Source of the DNA: Flavobacteriaceae bacterium
Lineage (GTDB): Bacteria > Bacteroidota > Bacteroidia > Flavobacteriales > Flavobacteriaceae
NCBI GenBank assembly: GCA_019090365.1
Contig: JAHRWC010000131.1
Coordinates: 1 to 8,319 of the forward strand
Length of the DNA: 8,319 nt
Reading direction: 5' to 3'
The notes beneath the pieces are model-generated. The model was not told where the DNA came from and made no database searches. It saw only the letters and a list, made by a program, of their open reading frames with translations. Position numbers and translations under genes: made by a program. The number at the start of each line of letters is the position of its first letter. The first letter of the stretch is position 1. Of this stretch, positions 1-6,673 are shown piece by piece.

Positions 1-473
1 CCAGGATTCGAAATTTCTCCATTAATCGTGTATCGAATTCCTGCTAATTTTACAGTCACAAAAATATTGGCTTCAGCCTTAAAATAATCTTTTAACAATC
101 TATTTTCTAGGTCTTTTCTTATTTCCTCAACGGTATAACCCAACACTTTTATTTCTCCTAAACTTGGAATACGAATATTCCCATGAATATCTACCACAAA
201 CCCATCATAATACAACTTTTCTTCTCCAGTTGCATTTAAACTCGCATCATTAATTGGGTTAAAAATACCAACTGTTTCCTGGTCTAATGCTTTTACTCGT
301 ATACTTAAAAGATCATTAACCTGTAACCTATAAGGCTCTTGCATTTTTTTAATTGATACTATGCTATCTTCATTAATTTGATTTTCTTGTAAATATGTAA
401 GTTGCTTTGTAGAAACACAAGAAGAAAAACATACTGCAATAAAAATAAAAACAAACAGATATGTAAATTTCAT
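1..473 (-). CDS. Polysaccharide export lipoprotein, Wza/Poly_export family (3' end cut by window)
   Basis: Partial gene; 157 codons plus two bases are visible, starting at the ATG at 473. The N-terminus is a lipoprotein signal peptide: MK, then a hydrophobic stretch at residues 3-16, then a lipobox FSSC with the lipidated Cys at 19. This predicts a lipid-anchored envelope protein. Residues about 46-142 fit the Poly_export domain: YRLQVNDLLSIRV (48-60) and, after an insertion-like stretch (about 70-88), VDIHGNIRIPSLGEIKVLGYT (94-114, quoted in part). Residues 143-157 (LAGIRYTINGEISNPG, running into the edge) look like the start of the SLBB domain. Family knowledge: such proteins form the outer-membrane channel for capsule or exopolysaccharide, usually beside a Wzc-type tyrosine kinase, which would lie off the left edge; that neighbour is inferred. 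The gene is divergent from the ABC-F gene, 105 bases away. Family assignment is confident; the polymer exported cannot be told. Confidence 0.9.
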   Translation of the reverse strand, partial: MKFTYLFVFIFIAVCFSSCVSTKQLTYLQENQINEDSIVSIKKMQEPYRLQVNDLLSIRVKALDQETVGIFNPINDASLNATGEEKLYYDGFVVDIHGNIRIPSLGEIKVLGYTVEEIRKDLENRLLKDYFKAEANIFVTVKLAGIRYTINGEISNP

Positions 474-578
474 ATAGATTGGGGTTGTTAGTAAGCAAAT
501 ATAACTTAACCTGAGTAATAATAAAATTAATTTCATTCTAAGTGATGAAAAAGGAGTTATTTTGCAGAAAAAAGGAAC
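474..578. other. Divergent intergenic region
   Basis: These 105 bases lie between two genes that point away from each other, so promoters for both should be here or nearby. The left side holds the minus-strand TATATTTG element. For the plus-strand ABC-F gene only a near match is visible: TA at 558-559 followed by TTTTG to 564, one base short of TAnnTTTG, and its 5' leader would be very short. No rho-independent hairpin, riboswitch-like fold or repeat is evident by eye. A good Shine-Dalgarno-like AAGGAG occurs at 551-556 but lies 22 bases before the GTG start. Confidence 0.5.
496..503 (-). promoter_or_regulatory. Probable Bacteroidota -7 promoter element for the export lipoprotein
   Basis: On the minus strand these bases read TATATTTG, a full match to the Bacteroidota -7 consensus TAnnTTTG. 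The element ends 22 bases before the ATG of the polysaccharide export gene, so transcription would begin roughly 15-18 bases ahead of that start codon. I do not see a clear TTG or TTTG at the expected -33 position; that stretch is simply T-rich. The -7 match and its position in a divergent intergenic region support the call, while the missing -33 motif lowers it. Confidence 0.5.
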
Positions 579-2453
579 GTGAATTATTTGTCTGTTGAAA
601 ATATTGCAAAATCGTATGGTGAAAGAGTATTATTTAAAAATATTTCTTTTGGTATAAACGAGGGTCAAAAAATTGGTTTTGTTGCTAAAAACGGAACTGG
701 AAAAACTTCTATACTAAACATCATTGGAGGTTTTGATACTCCTGATGAAGGCAATATTGTAATACGAAAAAATATTACTGTTTCATTTCTTCCACAAGAA
801 CCAATATTGGATCCGAATTTAACAATAGAGGGAATTATAAATACTTCGGAAAACAAAATAATAAAGGTAATTGCTGCCTATGAAAAATCATTGCTAAACC
901 CAGAAGATTCTGAAGCATTACAAATTGCTTTTGACGATATGGAGTCACATCATGCATGGGATTTTGAAACAAAATACAAGCAAATATTATTCAAACTAAA
1001 ATTAGAGAATTTAGAGCAAAAAGTAAATACATTAAGTGGTGGACAAAAAAAACGATTAGCGCTTGCTAATGCCTTATTAGCACAACCTGACCTTCTTATA
1101 ATGGATGAACCTACGAATCATCTAGATTTAGAAATGATTGAATGGCTAGAGAACTTTTTTGCAAAAGAAAACATCACACTGTTTATGGTAACACATGATC
1201 GATTTTTTCTAGAAAGAGTTTGCAATGAAATAGTTGAATTAGACGAAGGAAACTTATATGGTTATAAAGGAAATTACAGCTATTATCTTGAAAAAAGAGA
1301 TGCGCGAATCGAGAATTTTGTAAGTGAAACAACTAAAGCAAAACAACTTTATAATAAAGAATTAACTTGGATGCGAAGGCAACCTAAAGCTCGTACTACG
1401 AAAAGTAAATCGAGAATTGATGATTTTGCAGAAATAAAAAGTAGAGCTCATCAACGTAGAAATGACCATGAAGTTCAATTAGAACTTAACATGGAGCGAT
1501 TAGGAACTAAAATTGTTGAACTGCATAACATATCAAAAAGTTTTGATGACATTCATTTATTTAAAAGCTTTGAATATAATTTTCAACGTGGAGATAGAAT
1601 TGGCATCATAGGTAAAAATGGTACTGGAAAATCTACTTTTTTAAATATCATAACTGGAAGTTTAATTCCAGATTCAGGAAAAGTAATTATAGGTGACACA
1701 GTGAAATTTGGGTACTATACTCAAAAAGGTATCAATATAAAAGAAGGACAAAAAGTAATCGATGTAGTTAGAGAATTTGGAGATTATATTCCTTTAAAAA
1801 AAGGGCGTCAAATTTCTGCACAACAATTATTAGAACGATTTTTATTCGACAGAAAAAAACAATATGACTTTGTTGATAAATTAAGTGGAGGTGAACGAAA
1901 AAGACTTTATTTATGTACGGTTTTAATTCAGAATCCTAACTTTTTAATTCTTGATGAGCCTACCAATGACCTTGACATTGTAACTTTAAATGTATTGGAA
2001 AATTTCTTATTAGACTTTCCTGGTTGTTTAATTGTGGTATCGCACGATCGTTATTTTATGGATAAAATTGTTGACCATTTATTTGTTTTTAAAGGAAATG
2101 GTGAGTTTGAAGATTTTCCTGGAAATTATTCAGATTATAGAACCTATGAAGACAGTAAAGTTGCTGAAAAATATGAAGAAAGTAGTAGTTCAAGTAAATC
2201 TAAAACCAATTGGAAAGCAGTAAATAACAAATCCAAATTAAGCTATAATGAACAAAAGGAATACAATAAAATTGAAAAAGTAATTGCAACCTTAGAAGCT
2301 AAAAAAGAAGATTTAGAAAGTAAGTTTGCAACAGAAAATTGGGATTCAGAAGAAATAAATAATCAGTCCGCTATTCTACAACAATTAATTAAAGATATTG
2401 AAGTTAAAACTGAACGCTGGTTTGAGCTTTCAGCAAAATCTGAAGGAGAATAA
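579..2453 (+). CDS. ABC-F family ATPase, Uup type
   Basis: A soluble protein of 624 residues with two nucleotide-binding domains and no membrane segment, the layout of ABC-F proteins, which act on ribosomes or nucleic acid rather than transport. Domain 1: Walker A-like AKNGTGKTS (36-44), signature LSGGQ (152-156), Walker B with D176 and catalytic E177, H-loop H206. Domain 2: Walker A GKNGTGKS (345-352), signature LSGGE (435-439), Walker B D459/E460, H489. Between them is a basic linker (about 240-300) with ELTWMRRQPKARTTKSKSR-type sequence. A serine-rich hinge (about 534-542) leads to a charged coiled-coil C-terminal domain (553-617) resembling the Uup CTD, which is why I favour Uup over EttA or antibiotic-resistance types. 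The start is GTG at 579: an in-frame stop at 546-548 leaves no other usual start codon upstream, and MNYLSVENIAKSYG is the expected family N-terminus. Both catalytic glutamates are present, so it should hydrolyse ATP. The ribosomal role is family knowledge. Confidence 0.93.
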   Translation: MNYLSVENIAKSYGERVLFKNISFGINEGQKIGFVAKNGTGKTSILNIIGGFDTPDEGNIVIRKNITVSFLPQEPILDPNLTIEGIINTSENKIIKVIAAYEKSLLNPEDSEALQIAFDDMESHHAWDFETKYKQILFKLKLENLEQKVNTLSGGQKKRLALANALLAQPDLLIMDEPTNHLDLEMIEWLENFFAKENITLFMVTHDRFFLERVCNEIVELDEGNLYGYKGNYSYYLEKRDARIENFVSETTKAKQLYNKELTWMRRQPKARTTKSKSRIDDFAEIKSRAHQRRNDHEVQLELNMERLGTKIVELHNISKSFDDIHLFKSFEYNFQRGDRIGIIGKNGTGKSTFLNIITGSLIPDSGKVIIGDTVKFGYYTQKGINIKEGQKVIDVVREFGDYIPLKKGRQISAQQLLERFLFDRKKQYDFVDKLSGGERKRLYLCTVLIQNPNFLILDEPTNDLDIVTLNVLENFLLDFPGCLIVVSHDRYFMDKIVDHLFVFKGNGEFEDFPGNYSDYRTYEDSKVAEKYEESSSSSKSKTNWKAVNNKSKLSYNEQKEYNKIEKVIATLEAKKEDLESKFATENWDSEEINNQSAILQQLIKDIEVKTERWFELSAKSEGE

Positions 2454-2521
2454 TAGTAAAATAATGCTTCAACTAACTCTAAATGAATTAACTTGCAATC
2501 TCTTTCAATCTTACCAATAAA
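2454..2521 (+). other. Short gap between ABC-F and SDR genes, with an 18-codon open frame
   Basis: The 68-base gap has no recognisable terminator hairpin, so the SDR may be co-transcribed with the ABC-F gene. A weak -7-like sequence, TAACTTG at 2489-2495, is one T short of TAnnTTTG and has no clear -33 partner. An ATG at 2464 opens an 18-codon frame, peptide MLQLTLNELTCNLFQSYQ, whose TAA (2518-2520) ends one base before the SDR ATG. I see no Shine-Dalgarno sequence for it. It may be chance. Confidence 0.4.
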
Positions 2522-3316
2522 ATGAATAAGAAAACAGCATTAGTAACTGGTGCAGCCTCTGGTCTTGGCTATGAATTTGCAGTTTTATTAGCGAAAGATT
2601 CTTATCAACTTATACTTATTGATATTGATTCAGAAAATCTAGAGAATACTAAAAAAGAATTAGAAGAACTTTATCAAACAACAGTGAAAATTATAGTTAA
2701 AGATTTAAGCAAAGCTGAAATCGCAAATGAAATTTTCAATGAAATTCAAGATGCCTCCATCGATGTATTAATTAACAATGCTGGATTTGGTTTGTTTGGT
2801 ACTTTTTCAAAAACCGATTGGCAACGTGAATCAGCAATGCTTCATTTACACATCATGACCACTACTCATTTAACCAAACTTTTATTAAACGGAATGGTTA
2901 AAAGAGGTTCTGGTAAAATTTTAAATATTTCTTCATTAGCCGCATTTCAACCGGGTCCATTAATGGCTATATATTATGCATCAAAAGCGTATATATTATC
3001 TTTTTCTGAAGCTATTGCAAATGAGCTAAAAGGTACTGGAGTAACTGTTACAGTATTATGTCCAGGGCAAACAAAAACCTCTTTTCAACAAGTTGTATCT
3101 GAAGAAAATTGTGATAATAAGATAAACTTTAATATGGCTTGTCCAGTTCAAGTTGCGAAGTATGGTTACGATGCTATGATGCAAGGAAAAACAGTTGTAG
3201 TACCTGGATTTTTTAATAAGTTTTTATCGAGATTACCGAGGTTAATGCCCCGTAAAACTTCAGCTTCAATTGTTCGAAAAATTCAAGAAAAAAATAGAGA
3301 AGGAATTGTAAATTAA
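2522..3316 (+). CDS. Short-chain dehydrogenase/reductase (classical SDR, DltE/YqjQ-like)
   Basis: A cytoplasmic NAD(P)-dependent oxidoreductase of 264 residues with a Rossmann fold. Visible motifs: cofactor-binding TGAASGLG (9-16), acidic DID (34-36) at the end of the second strand, which favours NAD(H) over NADP(H), NNAG (85-88), active-site SS (137-138), the catalytic YxxxK as Y151/K155, and PG (181-182) after the sixth strand. The position that normally carries the tetrad Asn, in the helix before TKLLLNGM, appears to be His110 (LHLHIM). The C-terminal part (about 225-255) is basic and proline-containing (PGFFNKFLSRLPRLMPRK), as in the DltE/COG0300 group, and may touch membrane or a lipid-like substrate; this is inference. 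The substrate cannot be predicted. The ATG at 2522 sits directly before a standard SDR N-terminus (MNKKTALVTG). The stop codon overlaps that of the convergent hydrolase gene. Confidence 0.9.
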   Translation: MNKKTALVTGAASGLGYEFAVLLAKDSYQLILIDIDSENLENTKKELEELYQTTVKIIVKDLSKAEIANEIFNEIQDASIDVLINNAGFGLFGTFSKTDWQRESAMLHLHIMTTTHLTKLLLNGMVKRGSGKILNISSLAAFQPGPLMAIYYASKAYILSFSEAIANELKGTGVTVTVLCPGQTKTSFQQVVSEENCDNKINFNMACPVQVAKYGYDAMMQGKTVVVPGFFNKFLSRLPRLMPRKTSASIVRKIQEKNREGIVN

Positions 3317-4134
3317 TGCATTTTATTTTCTAATGCCAAGTCTATATTTTTTTGATATTCTTCAAAATTTATTAAATCATTATGTCCTCCACTTGGAATC
3401 CTTATGAATGATTTATTTTTCATCTTTATTGAATCAAAAAGTTTCTTTCCAAAATCAAATTTTATCACCTTATCATTTGTTCCATGAAAGATTGTAATTG
3501 GAATTTTTACCTCCTTAATATATTCATTGGTTGGGAAAGTATAATGCAATAAAGAACTCACTGGTAAAAATGGAAAACGAGATTTTCCAACTTCTGTAAT
3601 ATTATAAAATGGTGATTCTAATATAAGGTTCTTTGGCTGATTTTTTGATGCTACATACGTAGCGAAAGTCGTTCCAAGACTTCGTCCATATATAATTATA
3701 TCCTCTTCGGAATAATGGTTTTTCATAAAGTCATACCATAATTCACTATCTGAATAAAGGCTTTCCATTGATTTTTTACCCGTACTTTTTCCATATCCTC
3801 GGTAATCCATTAACAGAACATCATAGCCTTTTTCAACAAAAAAATTGGTAATGGTACCCCAACGTTGTAAATCACCAGCGTTTCCGTGATAATATAGAAT
3901 TGCTCCTTTTGGGTTTTCAGATTTAAAATGAAGTCCGTTTAATTTTGCGCCATCATCTGTTTCCAAGAAGATTTCTTCAAATGGATTCTCCATAACAAAA
4001 ACATGTTCTTGAGAAGGAACAGTTGGTAAAAAAATAAGGTTCTCTTGAAAAAAATATAACACACCGCAAAGTAAACCATATAAATTAAGTAGCACAAATG
4101 CTAAAATGTAAAATCTTTTCTTCTTAAATTTCAT
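3313..4134 (-). CDS. Membrane-anchored alpha/beta hydrolase (ABHD13/BEM46-like), paralogue A
   Basis: A protein of 273 residues with one N-terminal hydrophobic helix (about 8-29), preceded by a basic MKFKKKR that predicts a cytoplasmic N-terminus and a hydrolase domain outside the cytoplasmic membrane. The alpha/beta hydrolase core shows the oxyanion-hole motif HGN (83-85), DYRGYGKSTG (110-119), nucleophile elbow GRSLG with Ser152, the probable acid Asp221 in HGTNDK, and His251 in GGHND. The triad is complete, so it should be an active serine hydrolase such as an esterase, thioesterase or peptidase; the substrate is unknown. It follows paralogue B with a single base between them (stop TAA, one T, then ATG), which points to one operon and probably translational coupling. 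Its stop codon overlaps the stop of the SDR on the other strand. Family assignment is firm; the cellular role is open. Confidence 0.9.
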   Translation of the reverse strand: MKFKKKRFYILAFVLLNLYGLLCGVLYFFQENLIFLPTVPSQEHVFVMENPFEEIFLETDDGAKLNGLHFKSENPKGAILYYHGNAGDLQRWGTITNFFVEKGYDVLLMDYRGYGKSTGKKSMESLYSDSELWYDFMKNHYSEEDIIIYGRSLGTTFATYVASKNQPKNLILESPFYNITEVGKSRFPFLPVSSLLHYTFPTNEYIKEVKIPITIFHGTNDKVIKFDFGKKLFDSIKMKNKSFIRIPSGGHNDLINFEEYQKNIDLALENKMH

Positions 4135-4135
4135 A

Positions 4136-4993
4136 TTATTTTGAACTATGAACTACATGAAAACTACTTCCTTCAAGATCTTGCTTTTCATCTTTGGAAA
4201 TCAATATTTCATGTAACATTTTATGATAGCTTTCAAAGTTATTCAAATTTTTATGTCCGCCACCAATCACAGTGTATAATCTTGTACGTTTTGGTTTAAT
4301 TTGAGAAAGTTTCACACTCGTTTTATAAGGAATTAATTTATCATCAGTTCCATGAATAATATGAATACGACAATTCACATATTTAAGCCATTTATATGTT
4401 GGTAAGGGATATTTCATAATAATTGAAAAGGGCATAAAAGGCATATATCGAGCAGTCACTTTTTTCAAACTATAATAAGGTGCATCTAGTATTAATTTTG
4501 AAGGATTATTCATCGAAGCCAATTTTGCTGCAAAACCAGAACCTAAACTTCTACCATAAATAATGATATGCTTTTCATCAATACGTTCACGCATCTTGTT
4601 GTAAACAAATTGTAAATCGTTTTTAATAGCTTTCTGACTTCTTCTCCCTGTACTCTTACCAAACCCTCTATAATCCACCATAACCACATCGTAGTTATGT
4701 CTAGTGAAATCTACAGCAAATTTTCCCCAGCCTTTAATACTTTTACTATTCCCTTTTAAATACAAGACAATTCCTCTTGGGTTTTCAACTTTAAAATGTA
4801 AACCATTAATTATAGCTCCATCTCTAGTTTCAAGATGATATTCTTCTGTTTCTTGATGTTCGTAAAAAAATTGAAAATCTTTTGGTAATTTTTCGGGTTT
4901 AAACAATAGATAATCCTGCAAATAGTATAACAACACACTAATTACAACATAGACTATTAAAATAAAAACAAGTATTGAAATCCAATATGCCAT
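4136..4993 (-). CDS. Membrane-anchored alpha/beta hydrolase, paralogue B with KGN in place of HGN
   Basis: A protein of 285 residues, clearly related to its downstream neighbour across its length: both have NGLHFK, DYRG(Y/F)GKSTG, IIIYGRSLG, HGT(N/D)DK and GGGH or SGGH in the same order and spacing. There is an N-terminal membrane helix (about 5-25). Triad: Ser149 in GRSLG, Asp218, His247. The oxyanion-hole segment reads LYLKGN (77-82), so the His of the usual HGN is Lys80 here. The C-terminal tail after about residue 262 (KDEKQDLEGSSFHVVHSSK) extends beyond the fold. The ATG at 4993 is directly before the hydrophobic helix. The gene lies 38 bases after the glycosyltransferase stop, with no hairpin or clear promoter in that gap, so read-through is likely. 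The pair looks like an old tandem duplication with divergence at the active-site rim. Substrate unknown. Confidence 0.88.
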   Translation of the reverse strand: MAYWISILVFILIVYVVISVLLYYLQDYLLFKPEKLPKDFQFFYEHQETEEYHLETRDGAIINGLHFKVENPRGIVLYLKGNSKSIKGWGKFAVDFTRHNYDVVMVDYRGFGKSTGRRSQKAIKNDLQFVYNKMRERIDEKHIIIYGRSLGSGFAAKLASMNNPSKLILDAPYYSLKKVTARYMPFMPFSIIMKYPLPTYKWLKYVNCRIHIIHGTDDKLIPYKTSVKLSQIKPKRTRLYTVIGGGHKNLNNFESYHKMLHEILISKDEKQDLEGSSFHVVHSSK

Positions 4994-5031
4994 TGGTCTA
5001 ATTTACTAAAATTAAAATGCTTGAGATAATT

Positions 5032-6258
5032 CTAGCTTTTCTTATTCTTTTCTTCAATCCATTTACTCATATATTGAGTGCTTTTTAAGGAGTGATGTTG
5101 AAGGATTTGACCTGTGAAATTTGAATTTCTATGCAATAAGAGGTTGTTTTTTAAATCTGAAATTTTCTTTAAAAATAAATTCTTAAAATTTGATTTCTGA
5201 AAACGTTGAATTATAATTTGAAAACCCAGGCTTTGAGCCTCATTCCATTTTTCTTCTGAAGCATATAATTGAACTGCAGCATTTGCAATTTGGTCAGCAG
5301 AATCTGCAACTATTCCAGGATATGGATTATCACCCTGCATTCCTTCAGCTCCAACTTTAGTGGTTACAGAAGGTGTTCCAAATTTCATAGCATCCAATAA
5401 TTTACCTTTTAATCCAGCCCCAAAACGCAAAGGAGCCAAACAAATTTTTGAAGAGGTCATTACTTCTTCTAAGTTATCAGTCCAACCCTTAATCAAAAAA
5501 CCTTCTTTTTCATTATGGAATTCTTGAATTTGCTGTGAAGCATAATTACCATAAATAGTTAAAATAGCATTTGGCATTTGTTGTTTAATCAAAGGCCATA
5601 TTTCCTTTTTTAAATATTTAACCGAATCTATATTTGGTCCATGCAACAAATTACCAATAGTCATAAAACCTGATCGTTCTTCAAAAGTTGGAAATGTAAT
5701 AATTTTTTCTTCTGTAATAGGTTCTTCTAAAAAGGGTAAATAAAACAGAATATTTTCATCAATTTTAAATTGATTCTGAAGTAATTCCATTTCAAATTCA
5801 GAAATGATTAAAGTTACATCACAACGATAAATACTTGCAACTTCTCGCTTTGCTGTTTCAGAAAATAAATTAATATCATCACCTTCCTTATATGCTTTCT
5901 CTCTAGCTTTTCGCAGAAAATGCAAGTCTTCAGTATCTAATATTTTTAATGCATTTGAACATTGTTCAGAAATTCTCCAACCAAATTGCTCTTCCGTAAT
6001 ATAACGATCAAATAATACGATGGAAGGGTTTAGTTTTAGAATAAAGTCATCAAAACTTGAATCATTTAATTGAATTGAAACTGTCTGAATGAAATGATAC
6101 TCTAAGGTTTCAGATTTTTCAGAAATAGCAGCAGTTGAAGCAAATGTGATGTGGTATTCGTCTTCCAGAAATAATTTCAGTATTTGCATCATACGTGAAC
6201 CAGCCGCAGTTGTTGATGGTTCCGGAAACGTATGTCCTATAACAAGAAGTTTTTTCAA
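5032..6258 (-). CDS. Glycosyltransferase, GT4-like (Glyco_trans_1_4), TTG start
   Basis: A protein of 408 residues with a GT-B fold layout and no signal peptide, so probably cytoplasmic or membrane-associated. The N-terminal half begins MKKLLVIGHTFPEPSTTAAG, resembling the acceptor-binding domain of GT4 enzymes. The C-terminal half has GNLLHGPNIDSV (202-213), the strand LTIYGN (233-238), KGWTDNLEEVM (257-267) and the nucleotide-sugar binding region at 275-308, with APLRFGAGLKGKLLDAM (275-291), GTPSVTT (294-300) and GAEGM (303-307). Donor and acceptor cannot be inferred. The start codon is TTG at 6256-6258: it gives the expected N-terminus, and no ATG or GTG lies nearby in frame upstream. It is 10 bases from the thioesterase stop. 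Residues from about 352 to the end are poorly conserved and basic. Its place behind paa-like genes is unexpected for a glycosyltransferase. Confidence 0.88.
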   Translation of the reverse strand: MKKLLVIGHTFPEPSTTAAGSRMMQILKLFLEDEYHITFASTAAISEKSETLEYHFIQTVSIQLNDSSFDDFILKLNPSIVLFDRYITEEQFGWRISEQCSNALKILDTEDLHFLRKAREKAYKEGDDINLFSETAKREVASIYRCDVTLIISEFEMELLQNQFKIDENILFYLPFLEEPITEEKIITFPTFEERSGFMTIGNLLHGPNIDSVKYLKKEIWPLIKQQMPNAILTIYGNYASQQIQEFHNEKEGFLIKGWTDNLEEVMTSSKICLAPLRFGAGLKGKLLDAMKFGTPSVTTKVGAEGMQGDNPYPGIVADSADQIANAAVQLYASEEKWNEAQSLGFQIIIQRFQKSNFKNLFLKKISDLKNNLLLHRNSNFTGQILQHHSLKSTQYMSKWIEEKNKKS

Positions 6259-6268
6259 ATTTATAATT

Positions 6269-6673
6269 TTAGACCCAATCTCTTGAAGTTCGATATACCA
6301 ACCCTTTAAAAATAGCTACGAGTTCCTCTCCTCTTTTTATTTCAACTATATTAAATCCGATTTTTGTATTCACTTTTTCTATAACAGATTCTGCCGTAAT
6401 ATAATCACCTTCATTTACAGCTTCAATATGATTGATCGACGTTTCGATAGAAACTGCGTATTTTCCATGGGTATTTGCTGTAAAACCAAAGGCTGTATCT
6501 GCTAATGCATAGGTTATTCCACCATGTGCTTTTCCCATACTGTTAAGCATGTCTTTTCTTACTGTTAAAGCTACTTTACAACGTCCTATTTCACATTCTA
6601 ATATTTCTATTCCAAGACTTTGACTAAAAGCATCTTGGCTTAACATTTTATGCGGAATTAACTCACCCTTCAT
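6269..6673 (-). CDS. paaI: PaaI-type hotdog-fold acyl-CoA thioesterase
   Basis: A protein of 134 residues, close to the E. coli PaaI length. The hotdog signature is clear: Asn44 in MLNSMG, then HGGITYALADTAFGF (50-64), with Asp59 as the likely catalytic residue by analogy with PaaI, and His50 and Asn44 at the positions of its other active-site residues. Known role of the family: hydrolysis of hydroxylated phenylacetyl-CoA or other ring thioesters that stall the pathway, freeing CoA. The upstream neighbours, a PaaH-like dehydrogenase and an enoyl-CoA hydratase/isomerase, support a paa context. The ATG at 6673 lies inside the end of the membrane protein gene (11-base overlap). A second in-frame ATG at residue 10 (6644-6646) could also serve, giving a shorter protein beginning MLSQDAF. 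No Shine-Dalgarno sequence precedes either, so translational coupling is likely. The family is sure; the exact substrate is inferred from context. Confidence 0.88.
   Translation of the reverse strand: MKGELIPHKMLSQDAFSQSLGIEILECEIGRCKVALTVRKDMLNSMGKAHGGITYALADTAFGFTANTHGKYAVSIETSINHIEAVNEGDYITAESVIEKVNTKIGFNIVEIKRGEELVAIFKGLVYRTSRDWV

Noticed and set aside
665..856. Minus-strand frame of 63 codons opposite the ABC-F gene
   Set aside because: It is antisense to the Walker A region of a clear gene and has no recognisable domain or leader.
2032..2223. Second-frame 63-codon open reading frame inside the ABC-F gene
   Set aside because: It is an overlapping frame within conserved ABC-F coding sequence; the peptide shows no family features.
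579..2453. ABC-F gene as an antibiotic-resistance determinant
   Set aside because: The C-terminal coiled-coil domain and the linker look like housekeeping Uup-type proteins; no mobile context or resistance-type extended linker is evident.
4994..5031. Possible promoter or terminator between glycosyltransferase and hydrolase genes
   Set aside because: On the minus strand there is no TAnnTTTG element, no inverted repeat and no hairpin followed by a T-run; it is just a short AT-rich spacer.
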